Assembly: GCF_900141905.1 (NCBI RefSeq)
Contig: NZ_FQZF01000010.1
Location: 111,627 to 175,626, forward strand
Source: Muricoccus roseus
GTDB taxonomy: Bacteria > Pseudomonadota > Alphaproteobacteria > Acetobacterales > Acetobacteraceae
Direction: 5' to 3'
DNA length: 64,000 bases
In this document: positions 55,245 through 63,795 of the stretch, one piece after another
Layout of the letters: each line of letters begins with the position of its first letter
How positions within the stretch are numbered: the stretch's first letter is position 1
Position numbers and translations under genes: made by a program
The notes under the pieces: model-generated
Seen by the model: the letters and a program-made list of their open reading frames with translations, nothing else
Told to the model about the DNA's origin: nothing
Database searches by the model: none

Positions 55245-56123
55245 GTGACGGACCAGACCATCACCCCGCTCCGGCGCAACCTGGCCCGCGACATCCTGGA
55301 CCTGCTGCGCGAGCGCGGGGCGGAGCCGGGGGAGCGCCTCAGCCGCCCCGCCCTGGCCGAGGCGCTGGGCGTGTCCCGCACCCCCGTGAACGGCGCCATC
55401 GCGCTGCTGGAGGAGCTCGGGGCGGTCCGCAGCGAGGGGCGGTCGGTCCGGCTGCGGACGCTCGATCTCGACCCCGAGGCCTTGCCCGCCGGCGAGGAGG
55501 AGACAGGCGTCGCCCGCCTGCTCGTCGCCATCGCGCGCGGCCGCGCGGACGGGACGGTGGCGGATGAGGTATCGGAGCGCCAACTGGCCCAGCAATTCGG
55601 CACGGGCCGAGGCGTGGTGGCCCAGGCCCTGGCCCAGCTGGCCGAGGCCGGGGTGGTCAGCCGGAACCGGGGCCATGGCTGGCGCTTCACCGCTGGCTTC
55701 GCCTCGGCCGAGGAACGCGCCGCCTCCTACCGCTTCCGCCTGTTGATCGAGCCCGCGGCCCTGCTGGAACCCGGCTTCTCCCTTCCGGCGGGGTTCGCCA
55801 CCCAGATGCGCCGGGAGCACCAGCGCTTCCTGGACCGCCCCTGGCGGGACGACGATGCGGTGGGCTTCTTCCGCATCAATGCGGAGTTCCATGCGGGGCT
55901 CGCCGAGGCCTCGGGCAACCGCTTCATCGCGGCGGCCGTGGTGCAGCAGAACCGGCTGCGCACCCTGGCCAACTACTCCTGGCGCCTGGGTCCGGAGCGC
56001 GTGGCAGTCTCGGTGCGCGAGCACCTGGCCATCCTGGACACATTGCAGGCGGGCGACCGCGAGCGCGCCGCCTTGCAGATGCGCCTGCACCTGGCCGATG
56101 CGCTGGCGCTGCGGCGCCCCTGA
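55245..56123 (+). CDS. GntR/FCD regulator with two apparent winged-helix domains
   Basis: 292 residues from GTG 55245. Residues about 12-72 look like one winged helix (ILDLLRERGAEPGERLSRPALAEALGVSRTPVNGAIALLEELGAV). A second follows at about 90-150 (VSERQLAQQFGTGRGVVAQALAQLAEAGVVSRNRGHGW). An FCD-type helical ligand domain ends the protein (FFRINAEFHAGLAEASGNRF). Ordinary FadR-type proteins have one winged helix. Located 76 bases after the ABC ATPase, it probably regulates the C45/peptide operon. Confidence 0.85.
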   Translation: MTDQTITPLRRNLARDILDLLRERGAEPGERLSRPALAEALGVSRTPVNGAIALLEELGAVRSEGRSVRLRTLDLDPEALPAGEEETGVARLLVAIARGRADGTVADEVSERQLAQQFGTGRGVVAQALAQLAEAGVVSRNRGHGWRFTAGFASAEERAASYRFRLLIEPAALLEPGFSLPAGFATQMRREHQRFLDRPWRDDDAVGFFRINAEFHAGLAEASGNRFIAAAVVQQNRLRTLANYSWRLGPERVAVSVREHLAILDTLQAGDRERAALQMRLHLADALALRRP

Positions 56124-56158
56124 GGGCTGCTCTCCGGAAGCGCCAAAGGCGCCCTCAG
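56120..56158. terminator. convergent terminator hairpin
   Basis: CTGAGGGC (56120-56127) pairs with GCCCTCAG (56151-56158), with a second stem GCGCC-AAA-GGCGC inside. It overlaps both stop regions of the convergent GntR and LacI genes. Confidence 0.6.
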
Positions 56159-57207
56159 GGCAGGTTCTCTCGTAGAATGATCTCGCCCACGGGCCGCCCC
56201 ACGCCGCTCATCGCCTCCCGTCCCGCGCGGAGGTTGTCGAAGATCGCGGCGCAGTCCATCAGGATCGTGCGCGGGTTCTGGGTGATGACGGCATCCATCG
56301 TGCCGTCGATAAGCAGGGCCCGCGTGTCGGGGGTCAGGCCGTGGCCGATGAACACGGTCTCCTGCTCTCGCCTTGCCTCGCGCAGGGCCCGCGCAATCCC
56401 CGCGGCACCGCCGCCGATGTTGTAGATGCCGGCGAGATCGGGGTGGCGACCCAGCAGCATCTTGGCCTGGCGGTAGTTCTTCGCCTCGTCGTCATGCCCC
56501 TCGCGCAGCCCGACCACCTCGACCTCGGGGAACATCTCGGTGAAGAGGTGCAGGAATCCCATCTCCCGCTCCTCATGCGCGCGATAGCTGAGGCTGCCCG
56601 CGATCATCGCCACCTTGGCCGGGCGCCGCCCGATGAAGCGGGCCATCAGATAGCCCGCGGTGCGGCCGGTGGAGCGGTTGTCCAGCCCCACATAGGCGGC
56701 GCGCCGCGCATTCCCGATGTCCGAGATGAGGGTCGCGCTCGGCTTTCCGGCCTCGGCCAGGGCATTCACCGCCTCCCGCACCGCCGGGTGCTCCAGCGCC
56801 ATGAAGGCGACGCCATCCGCATCCCGCCCGGCCTCCCGCAGCGCCTTCGCCAGGAGCTCCGGGTTGAAGCTGCGGATGAACTCCGCATGGGCGGTCATGC
56901 CGAAGCCATCGAAGCGCGCGCGCATTTCGCCGACAAGCTGGCCAAGCCGCGTGAGGAAGCGGTTCGATCCTTCCGGCAGAAGGAAGGCCAGGCGCAGCGG
57001 CCGCCGCGCACGGGATTCGTAAGGGTCGGTGTCGAGGATGTAGCCCAGCGCGGCCGCGGCCCGGACCACACGCTCCACGGTCACGGGCCGGACGCCGGCG
57101 CGGCCATGCAGCACCCGGTCCACGGTTGCCGTGGAGACGCCGGCCGCGCGGGCGACATCGGGCACCCTGGTCCGGGGCGGCCGGCCGCCCTTGGGTGAAG
57201 AATCCAT
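56155..57207 (-). CDS. LacI-family transcriptional regulator
   Basis: 350 residues. N-terminal helix-turn-helix TRVPDVARAAGVSTATVDRVLHGRAGVRPVTVERVVRAAAALGY, then a periplasmic-binding-protein-like domain with LRLAFLLPEGSNRFL, VGLDNRSTGRTAGYLMARFI and GHGLTPDTRALL. Sugar or sugar-acid effectors are usual. Divergent from the TRAP/RuBisCO-like operon across 109 bases, so it is that operon's likely regulator. Confidence 0.92.
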   Translation of the reverse strand: MDSSPKGGRPPRTRVPDVARAAGVSTATVDRVLHGRAGVRPVTVERVVRAAAALGYILDTDPYESRARRPLRLAFLLPEGSNRFLTRLGQLVGEMRARFDGFGMTAHAEFIRSFNPELLAKALREAGRDADGVAFMALEHPAVREAVNALAEAGKPSATLISDIGNARRAAYVGLDNRSTGRTAGYLMARFIGRRPAKVAMIAGSLSYRAHEEREMGFLHLFTEMFPEVEVVGLREGHDDEAKNYRQAKMLLGRHPDLAGIYNIGGGAAGIARALREARREQETVFIGHGLTPDTRALLIDGTMDAVITQNPRTILMDCAAIFDNLRAGREAMSGVGRPVGEIILRENLP

Positions 57208-57229
57208 CAGATTCCATCAGGAAATGGGT

Positions 57230-57257
57230 TTGACGCTCCCGAAACCGGCCTTCTACC
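57230..57257 (+). promoter_or_regulatory. predicted promoter of the TRAP/RLP operon
   Basis: TTGACG (57230-57235), 16 bases, TCTACC (57252-57257), about 60 bases before the dctP ATG. The -35 is good and the -10 weak, as expected for a regulated promoter. No clear LacI palindrome was identified. Confidence 0.4.
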
Positions 57258-57316
57258 GTGCCGCCACCTCGGAATGCATCATTTCACATCAAGAAGCTGA
57301 GGGGAGGGAAGAGTCC

Positions 57317-58333
57317 ATGTCGCCCACCACGCGTCGTACCGTGCTCCGCGCCGCTGCCGCCCTGCCGGCCGCGGGCCTGCTTGCCGCACCCCGCTTCGCC
57401 CGCGCGGCGGAGTTCGAGTGGAAATACGGCCACAACCTTCCCGTCACCCATCCCCTGCATATCCGCGCGCAGGAGGCGGTGGAGCGCATCGCGCGCGAGA
57501 CGAATGGCCGGGTCGAGATCAAGATCTTCCCGAACAACCAGCTCGGCGGCGATACCGACATGCTCTCTCAGGTGAGGAGCGGGGGCATCACCTTCTTCAC
57601 CCCGTCCGCCCTGGTGATCGCCACGCTGGTGCCGGTGGCCTCCATCAATGCCGTCGGCTTCGCCTTCGCCGACTACGCCCAGGTCTGGAAGGCGATGGAT
57701 GGCGGGCTCGGGGCGCATGTGCGCCAGGCCATCTCGCGCGTGAACCTCTTCGCCTTCGAGAAGATGTGGGACAACGGCTTTCGCCAGATGACCACTAGCG
57801 GCCGCGCCATCACCGAGGCGGCCGGGATGGACGGGCTGAAGATCCGCGTTCCCGTCAGCCCACTTTCCATTTCCATGTTCCGCGGCCTCGGCGCCTCCCC
57901 GGCCAGCCTGCAGTTCAGCGAGGTCTATTCCGCGCTGCAGACCAAGGTGGTGGATGCGCAGGAGAACCCGCTGCCCATCATCCAGGTGGCCAAGCTCTAC
58001 GAGGTGCAGAAGAGCTGCGCGCTGAGCAATCATATTTGGGACGGCTACTGGTTCATTGCCAATGGTCGCGCCTGGCGCGGCCTGCCGGCCGAGCTGCAGC
58101 GCGTGGTCTCCATCGCCATCAACGAGGCGGGGCTGAAGCAGCGCGATGACATCGCGGGGCTGAATGCCACCGTCCAGGCGGATCTCCAGTCCAAGGGCCT
58201 CGCCTTCAACGGGACCAACCCCGAGAGCTTCCGGGCCCGGCTGCGGGATTCGGGCTTCTACGGCGAGTGGAAGACCCGCTTCGGCGAGGAGGCCTGGGGG
58301 CAGCTCGAAGCCGCCGTCGGCCGGCTGGCCTGA
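57317..58333 (+). CDS. TRAP transporter substrate-binding protein (DctP family)
   Basis: 338 residues. Leader RRTVLRAAAALPAAGLLAAPRFARAAE; mature FEWKYGHNLPVTHPLHIRAQEAVERIARETNGRVEIKIFPNNQLGGDTDMLSQVRSGG. The conserved arginine region is MDGLKIRVPVSP, and VDAQENPLPII follows. The sequence type is that of sugar-acid binders. GGGAGGGAAGAG precedes the ATG. Head of the operon ending with the DUF1537 kinase. Confidence 0.94.
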   Translation: MSPTTRRTVLRAAAALPAAGLLAAPRFARAAEFEWKYGHNLPVTHPLHIRAQEAVERIARETNGRVEIKIFPNNQLGGDTDMLSQVRSGGITFFTPSALVIATLVPVASINAVGFAFADYAQVWKAMDGGLGAHVRQAISRVNLFAFEKMWDNGFRQMTTSGRAITEAAGMDGLKIRVPVSPLSISMFRGLGASPASLQFSEVYSALQTKVVDAQENPLPIIQVAKLYEVQKSCALSNHIWDGYWFIANGRAWRGLPAELQRVVSIAINEAGLKQRDDIAGLNATVQADLQSKGLAFNGTNPESFRARLRDSGFYGEWKTRFGEEAWGQLEAAVGRLA

Positions 58334-58365
58334 CCGCCCTGCACCCCGCCGAGGAGCCGCGCAGC

Positions 58366-60246
58366 ATGGCCGGACACGCCACCGCCCTGGATGCCCCCGC
58401 CACGCTGCCCCAGGGTGGATTGGCGCGGCTCGCCTTCGGCTTCGACCGCCTTCTCGGCGGTTTCGTGGAGGCGCTGGCCGCCGCGCTGGTGCTGGCGGAG
58501 ATCATCATCCTCGGCGCGGGCGTCACCGCCCGCTATGTCTTCCACGCGCCCATCATCTGGTCGGACGAGCTGGCCTCCATCCTCTTCCTCTGGCTCTCGA
58601 TGCTGGGGGCCGTGGTGGCACTGCGGCGGGGCGAGCACATGCGGATGACAGGGCTCGTGACCCGCGTCGGCCCGCAGCTCCGCGCGGTGCTCGAGGCGCT
58701 GGCGCTCACGGCCTCGCTCGCCTTCATCCTTCTCGTCCTGCACCACGCGCTGGAATATGCGGAGGAAGAGGCCTTCATCGTCACCCCCGCGCTGGAGATC
58801 GCCAATTCCTGGCGCGCCGCCGCGCTGCCGGTGGGCTTCGCGCTGATGGTGCCTGTCGCGCTCGTGCGGTTGCTCCGGCTAGGGCAGCCGATGGCGGTGG
58901 CGGTCGCGGCCCTGCTCACCGCTGGCACCGTAATCGGGTTCTGGCTGCTCGGCCCCACCCTGAAGCCGCTGGGCCAGGCGAACCTTCTGATCTTCTTCGT
59001 GGGCCTCGTCGCGGTGAACGTCTTTGCCGGCGTGCCCATCGCCTTCTCCTTCGCCCTCGCCACCTTCGGCTATCTCGCCTGCACCACCTCCACGCCGCTG
59101 CTGGTGGTGGTGGGGCGGCTGGACGAGGGGATGTCGCACCTCATTCTCCTGGCCGTGCCGCTCTTCGTCTTCCTGGGCGCGCTGATCGAGATGACCGGCA
59201 TGGCCCGCGCCATGATCCAGTTCCTGGCCAGCCTGCTCGGCCATGTGCGCGGCGGCCTCTCCTATGTGCTCATCGGGGCAATGTATCTCGTCTCCGGTAT
59301 CTCCGGCTCCAAGATCGCGGATATGGCGGCCATCGCGCCGGTGCTTTTCCCTGAGATGCGGAAACGTGGCGCTAAGCCCGGCGACCTCGTGGCGCTGCTT
59401 TCCGCCACGGGTGCGCAGACCGAGACGATCCCGCCCAGCATCGTGCTGATCACCATCGGTTCCGTCACGGGCGTCTCCATCGCGGCGCTGTTCACGGGCG
59501 GGATGCTCCCCGCGGTCGTGCTCGGCCTGTGCCTGTGCGTCGTCGTCTGGTGGCGCTACCGGCGGGAGGACCTGAGCCATGTGACGCGGTACTCCGCGGG
59601 GCAGATCTTCCGCTTCGCCCTTGTGGCGCTGCCGGCGATCGCGCTGCCCTTCATCATCCGCGCCGCGGTGGTGGAGGGCGTGGCGACAGCCACCGAGGTG
59701 TCCACCATCGGCATCGGCTATTCCGTGCTGATGGGGCTGCTGGTCTACCGCCAGTTCGACTGGCGCCGCATCGGCCCGATGCTGGCCGACACGGCCTCGC
59801 TGACCGGGGCCATCATCTTCATCGTCGGCTGCGCCACCGCCATGGCCTGGGGGCTGACCCAGTCCGGCTTCTCGCAGGACCTGGCGCGGCTGATGGCGGC
59901 CATCCCCGGCGGCGCCTGGGGCTTCCTCGCGATCTCCATCCTCGCCTTTATCATCCTGGGCAGCGTGCTGGAGGGTATCCCTGCCATCGTGCTCTTCGGC
60001 CCGCTGCTTTTCCCGCTGGCCAAGAGCGCGGGGGTGCATGAGGTGCACTACGCGATGGTGGTGATCTTCGCGATGGGCATCGGGCTTTTCGCCCCGCCCT
60101 TCGGCGTTGGCTATTACGGCGCCTGCGCGACCAGCAAGGTCAATCCGGACGAAGGCCTCCGCTACATCTGGGGCTACATGGCCGCGCTGCTCGTCGGGCT
60201 CGTCATCGTCGCCGCCGTACCCTGGTTCTCGATCGGCTTTCTCTGA
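58366..60246 (+). CDS. fused TRAP transporter membrane protein (DctQ-DctM)
   Basis: 626 residues. Residues about 25-190 form a four-segment DctQ domain (VFHAPIIWSDELASILFLWLSMLGAVVALRRGEHMRM). Residues about 200-626 form the DctM domain with FVGLVAVNVFAGVPIAFSFALA and GSKIADMAAIAPVLFPEMRKRG. With the DctP 32 bases upstream it makes a complete Na+-coupled importer. Confidence 0.94.
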   Translation: MAGHATALDAPATLPQGGLARLAFGFDRLLGGFVEALAAALVLAEIIILGAGVTARYVFHAPIIWSDELASILFLWLSMLGAVVALRRGEHMRMTGLVTRVGPQLRAVLEALALTASLAFILLVLHHALEYAEEEAFIVTPALEIANSWRAAALPVGFALMVPVALVRLLRLGQPMAVAVAALLTAGTVIGFWLLGPTLKPLGQANLLIFFVGLVAVNVFAGVPIAFSFALATFGYLACTTSTPLLVVVGRLDEGMSHLILLAVPLFVFLGALIEMTGMARAMIQFLASLLGHVRGGLSYVLIGAMYLVSGISGSKIADMAAIAPVLFPEMRKRGAKPGDLVALLSATGAQTETIPPSIVLITIGSVTGVSIAALFTGGMLPAVVLGLCLCVVVWWRYRREDLSHVTRYSAGQIFRFALVALPAIALPFIIRAAVVEGVATATEVSTIGIGYSVLMGLLVYRQFDWRRIGPMLADTASLTGAIIFIVGCATAMAWGLTQSGFSQDLARLMAAIPGGAWGFLAISILAFIILGSVLEGIPAIVLFGPLLFPLAKSAGVHEVHYAMVVIFAMGIGLFAPPFGVGYYGACATSKVNPDEGLRYIWGYMAALLVGLVIVAAVPWFSIGFL

Positions 60247-60292
60247 AGCCGCTCCCTTTTCCCGCCTCCCTTCTCCAAGCAGGACACACCCG

Positions 60293-60832
60293 ATGAGCCG
60301 CTTCCTCGGCCAGATCCGTCAGGCCGGCTACGTCGTGCCCGATATCGAGGCCGCCATGGACTACTGGAGCCGCGTCCTCGGCGTTGGCCCCTTCTTCTAC
60401 AATCCCCGTGTTCCCATCCGGAACTACCGCTACAGGGGCGAAAGCTACGAGCCGCACAACTCCGTGGCGCTGGCCAATTCCGGGCCGCTGCAGGTGGAGC
60501 TGATCCAGTGCCGGAACGCGGTGCCCTCCATGTACAGGGACTTCACCGACGCCGGGCATAGCGGGCTGCAGCACGTGGCCTACTGGACCAGCGACTACGA
60601 CGCCGACCTGGAGCGGCTTCAGGCCCAGGGCTTCAAGCCCGTGATGAGCGGCGAGGTGGGGGAGCGGGGCCGCTTCGTCTATTTCGACACGCATTACCAC
60701 CCGGGCACGGTGATCGAGCTTTCCGAGGTCGCGGGCCCCAAGGGCGAGATGTTCCGCCTGATCCGCGAGGCGTCCGAGAACTGGGACGGCAAGGACCCTG
60801 TCCGCCCCTTCCCCGACCTGTCGAAGCTCTGA
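60293..60832 (+). CDS. VOC-superfamily protein of the RLP operon
   Basis: 179 residues. VOC fold with IRQAGYVVPDIEAAMDYWSRVLGVGPF, GLQHVAYWTSDYDADLERLQAQGF, and HYHPGTVIELSEVAG supplying His and Glu metal ligands. This form is annotated in many proteobacteria as glyoxalase-like, without a known reaction. Located 46 bases after the TRAP gene and two bases before the RLP gene; an epimerase or isomerase role ahead of the RLP is plausible but inferred. Confidence 0.88.
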   Translation: MSRFLGQIRQAGYVVPDIEAAMDYWSRVLGVGPFFYNPRVPIRNYRYRGESYEPHNSVALANSGPLQVELIQCRNAVPSMYRDFTDAGHSGLQHVAYWTSDYDADLERLQAQGFKPVMSGEVGERGRFVYFDTHYHPGTVIELSEVAGPKGEMFRLIREASENWDGKDPVRPFPDLSKL

Positions 60833-60834
60833 CC

Positions 60835-62103
60835 ATGCGCGCCGAACGCTTCCGGGCCACCTATCTGATCGAGACGCCGCTCGACCCTGCCAAGGTGGCC
60901 GAGGTGATGGCGGGCGAGCAGTCCTGCGGCACCTTCACGCGGGTGGAGGGTGAGACCGACGCCCTGCGCGAACGTGCCCGGGCGAATGTGCTGGCGGTGG
61001 AAAGGCTGGAGGAGGTGGACCACCCCTCCCTGCCGAATGCATGGCTCGCCCGGCGCGGGATCGGCGGGCCCTGGAAACGGGCGCGCATCACGCTGGACTT
61101 CCCGGTGGCGAATGTCGGGACCAACCTGCCGACCCTTGCCTCGATCGTGGCCGGAAACCTCTTCGACCTCGGGGAGGTCACCGGGCTGCGGCTGGAGTCC
61201 ATCGAGCTGCCCCCCCTTTACCGCCGCCGCTTCCCCCTGCCGGCCCAGGGGCTGGCGGGCACGCGGCGCCTGACCGGCGTGACGGAGGGGGTGCTGGTCG
61301 GCTCCATCATCAAGCCGAATGTCGGCCTCACCCCGGAGGAGACTGCCTCTCTGGTCGCGCGTCTCTGTGAGGCCGGGCTCGACTTCATCAAGGACGACGA
61401 GATCTCGGCCGACCCGGACCATGCGCCGCTTGCCCAGCGCATCCCGGCCGTGATGGCCGCCGTGCGGCGGCATGAGGACCGGACGGGCAAGCATGTGATG
61501 GTCGCCTTCAACATCACCGACGAGACCGACGCCATGCGGCGCCATGCGGACCTCGTCGCGCGGGAAGGCGGCAGTTGCGTGATGGCTAGCCTCAACTGGT
61601 GCGGCTTCTCCGCGATCGAGACGCTCCGCCGCGGCACGGATCTCGCGCTGCATGGCCACCGGAACGGCTACGGCGCCTTTTCCCGCCATGCCCTGCTCGG
61701 CATCGGCTTCCAGGCCTATCAGCTGCTCTGGCGCCTCGCCGGGGTGGACCACATGCATGTGCACGGGGTGCAGGGCAAATTCGCCCAGGCCGATGAGGAG
61801 GTCATCTCCTCCGCCCAGGACTGCGTGACCCGCCTCGCGGGCGAGGTGGACGACCGGGTGATGCCGGCCTTCTCCTCGGGGCAATGGGCCGGCACGGCCC
61901 CGGCCACCTTCGCGGCCATCGGCCATACCGACCTGCTCTTCATGGCGGGCGGCGGCGTCATGGCCCATCCCGGCGGGCCGGCCGCCGGGGTTGCCAGCAT
62001 CCGCGAGGCCTGGGAGGCCACGGCGCGGGGCGAGGCGCTCGAACAGGCGGCGCTGGACCGCCCCGCCCTGCGCCAGGCGCTGGAGACCTTCGGCACCCGA
62101 TGA
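60835..62103 (+). CDS. RuBisCO-like protein (form IV, OiaX/OiaT-type)
   Basis: 422 residues. RuBisCO large-chain motifs are kept: GSIIKPNVG (K160, equivalent to K175), GLDFIKDDE (K186 for carbamylation, D188 and E189 for metal), HGHRNGYGAFSR, loop 6 HVHGVQGKF (K315), SSGQWAG and the phosphate-binding AGGGVMAHPGG. It is too short and divergent for a true RuBisCO. RLPs next to DUF1537 kinases act on 3-oxo-isoapionate 4-phosphate (OiaX decarboxylase or OiaT transcarboxylase/hydrolase) in apiose catabolism; this one's substrate is not established. Overlaps the kinase gene (ATGA). Confidence 0.92.
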   Translation: MRAERFRATYLIETPLDPAKVAEVMAGEQSCGTFTRVEGETDALRERARANVLAVERLEEVDHPSLPNAWLARRGIGGPWKRARITLDFPVANVGTNLPTLASIVAGNLFDLGEVTGLRLESIELPPLYRRRFPLPAQGLAGTRRLTGVTEGVLVGSIIKPNVGLTPEETASLVARLCEAGLDFIKDDEISADPDHAPLAQRIPAVMAAVRRHEDRTGKHVMVAFNITDETDAMRRHADLVAREGGSCVMASLNWCGFSAIETLRRGTDLALHGHRNGYGAFSRHALLGIGFQAYQLLWRLAGVDHMHVHGVQGKFAQADEEVISSAQDCVTRLAGEVDDRVMPAFSSGQWAGTAPATFAAIGHTDLLFMAGGGVMAHPGGPAAGVASIREAWEATARGEALEQAALDRPALRQALETFGTR

Positions 62104-63374
62104 GCAGCCCTCCCTACGGCTGGTATGGCGACGACTTCACCGGCGCCACCGACACGCTGGCTGAGCTGGCACGGCGGGGCATGCGCGCCATGCTCTTCCT
62201 CTCCCTGCCCGAGCCGGCGCGGCTGAACCGGGCGGGGCCGCTGGACGCCATCGGCATCGCTGGCGCGTCCCGGACCATGGCGCCCGCGGAGATGACGGCC
62301 GAGCTGGAACCCGTCGGCCGGTTCATGCGCGACGCGGGCATCCGCCTGCTGCACTATAAATGCTGCTCCACCTTCGACAGCGCCCCGGAGATGGGGAGCA
62401 TCGGCGCCGCCGTGGGGGCGCTCCGGCCCTTCTTCGTCAATCCTTTCCGCCCCATCGTGGGCGGCCAGCCCAATCTCGGCCGCTACTGTCTCTTCGGGAA
62501 CATCTTCGCCGCGGCAGGGACGGGGGGAGCGGTGCATCGGCTCGATCGCCATCCCACCATGCGCTGCCATCCGGTCACGCCCATGGCCGAGGCCGACCTG
62601 CGTCTCCACCTTGCCGCCCAGGGCCTCTCCGTGAACGGAGTTCCCTATCCGGCCTACGACCTCGGCGAGGCATCGCTGGATGAGACGTTGGACATGCTCC
62701 TCGCGGCCGTGCCGGATGCCGTGCTGCTCGATCTCAGCCGCGAGGCCGATCTTCCCGTCATCGGCCGGCTCCTGCGGAGCCGTGCCGCCCAGGCGCCTCT
62801 CCTGGCGGTCGGGCCCAGCGGCGTGGCCCAGGCTTGGTGCGCGGACCGGGACGGGCAGGGGGAAGCCCGAGCCATCCGGCAGGAAGGGGGCCCCGTGCTC
62901 GTCCTGGCCGGCAGCCTGTCCCCTGTCACCCGGCGCCAGGTGGCCGAGGCCACGGCCTACCGCCACCTCATCGCCGACCCGGCGCGCCTGGCTGGGGACG
63001 GCACCTATGCCCAGGGGCTCGTCTCGGAGACCTGCCGCCTGCTGGATGGGGGCGAGGACGTGCTGATCGCGACCGAGGCGCCAGCGGGCGCCGCCCTGGC
63101 CAGCGGAGCGGTGGCGCGGGCCACCGCCCGCCTGCTGGGCCAGGTGATGCGCCGACGGCCGGTGCGACGCCTGGGAATCGCCGGCGGGGACACATCCAGC
63201 CTTGGTGCGCGGGCCCTCGACCTCTGGGGGCTCTCCTACCGGGGGGCCATCGCGCCCGGCGTGACCCTCTGCCAGGGCCACAGCGACGACCCGGCGCTGG
63301 ACGGCCTGGAAATCATGCTGAAGGGCGGTCAGATGGGCGGGCCGGACCTCCTGGCGCGGTTCAGAGCTTCCTGA
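62100..63374 (+). CDS. DUF1537 four-carbon acid sugar kinase family protein (OiaK/OtnK-like)
   Basis: 424 residues. N-terminal domain with YGDDFTGATDTLAELARRGMRA and HYKCCSTFDSAPEMGSIG; C-terminal nucleotide domain with LVLAGSLSPVTRRQ, IAGGDTSSLGARALDLWGL and LKGGQMGGPDLL. DUF1537 members phosphorylate acid sugars: threonate, erythronate, 3-oxo-isoapionate. Coupled to the RLP gene, it should supply the RLP's phosphorylated substrate. Last gene before the rRNA operon. Confidence 0.92.
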   Translation: MSSPPYGWYGDDFTGATDTLAELARRGMRAMLFLSLPEPARLNRAGPLDAIGIAGASRTMAPAEMTAELEPVGRFMRDAGIRLLHYKCCSTFDSAPEMGSIGAAVGALRPFFVNPFRPIVGGQPNLGRYCLFGNIFAAAGTGGAVHRLDRHPTMRCHPVTPMAEADLRLHLAAQGLSVNGVPYPAYDLGEASLDETLDMLLAAVPDAVLLDLSREADLPVIGRLLRSRAAQAPLLAVGPSGVAQAWCADRDGQGEARAIRQEGGPVLVLAGSLSPVTRRQVAEATAYRHLIADPARLAGDGTYAQGLVSETCRLLDGGEDVLIATEAPAGAALASGAVARATARLLGQVMRRRPVRRLGIAGGDTSSLGARALDLWGLSYRGAIAPGVTLCQGHSDDPALDGLEIMLKGGQMGGPDLLARFRAS

Positions 63375-63795
63375 CAGGCCTGGATCGCGCGGCAGAGCGG
63401 ACCCATATCCCTCCTGTCCAGCGATGCCCTCCGGGGATTTTCACGAGCGCCTCAAAAAGGCGCTTGCATCCGCGGAACCCAGGAGCTACATCGCCGCTCC
63501 CGCATGGGACCTTACGGCTCTCCGCCAACAACCACCAAGTACTCTGAAGTATTTGGCTTGACGGATTAGGAAGAGACGGAGTAAACATGCTGGACTCGGA
63601 GCCGATGAGGCTCCGAGTTGTTCTCTGACAATTGCATCTGTCTTTTGGAAGATGATGATCTTTCATGGGGGCGAGGTTTCACATGCCGTGAGGTATGTGT
63701 GGCTGAGTGTTCATGGGGAGATGTCGAGAATGGTGAGCGGAGCTTTGGTCGATGAGCATTGGCTTAGCTGAGCTTTAGGGCTTGGTTGGGTTGAT
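63375..63795 (+). promoter_or_regulatory. rRNA operon promoter and leader region
   Basis: Non-coding, AT-richer than the rest. Holds a small stem AGCGCCT/AGGCGCT (63446-63464), promoter P1 (TTGCAT 63464-63469, 17 bases, TACATC 63487-63492), promoter P2 (TTGACG 63558-63563, 18 bases, TAAACA 63582-63587) and the antitermination elements listed separately. From about 63640 to 63795 is transcribed spacer before mature 16S. Confidence 0.7.
63594..63630 (+). promoter_or_regulatory. boxB hairpin plus boxA antitermination signal
   Basis: Hairpin ACTCGGAGCC-GATGA-GGCTCCGAGT (63594-63618) followed directly by TGTTCTCTGACA (63619-63630), which is close to the Escherichia coli rrn boxA TGCTCTTTAACA. The order boxB then boxA matches known rRNA leaders. 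Confidence 0.65.

Noticed and set aside
60835..62103. True CO2-fixing RuBisCO large subunit
   Set aside because: Too short and divergent (422 residues), no small subunit or phosphoribulokinase nearby, and coupled to a DUF1537 kinase; a form IV RuBisCO-like protein fits better.
63594..63618. Hairpin as an intrinsic terminator of the RLP operon
   Set aside because: It lies downstream of rRNA promoter P2 and is followed by boxA, so a leader boxB function is more likely.
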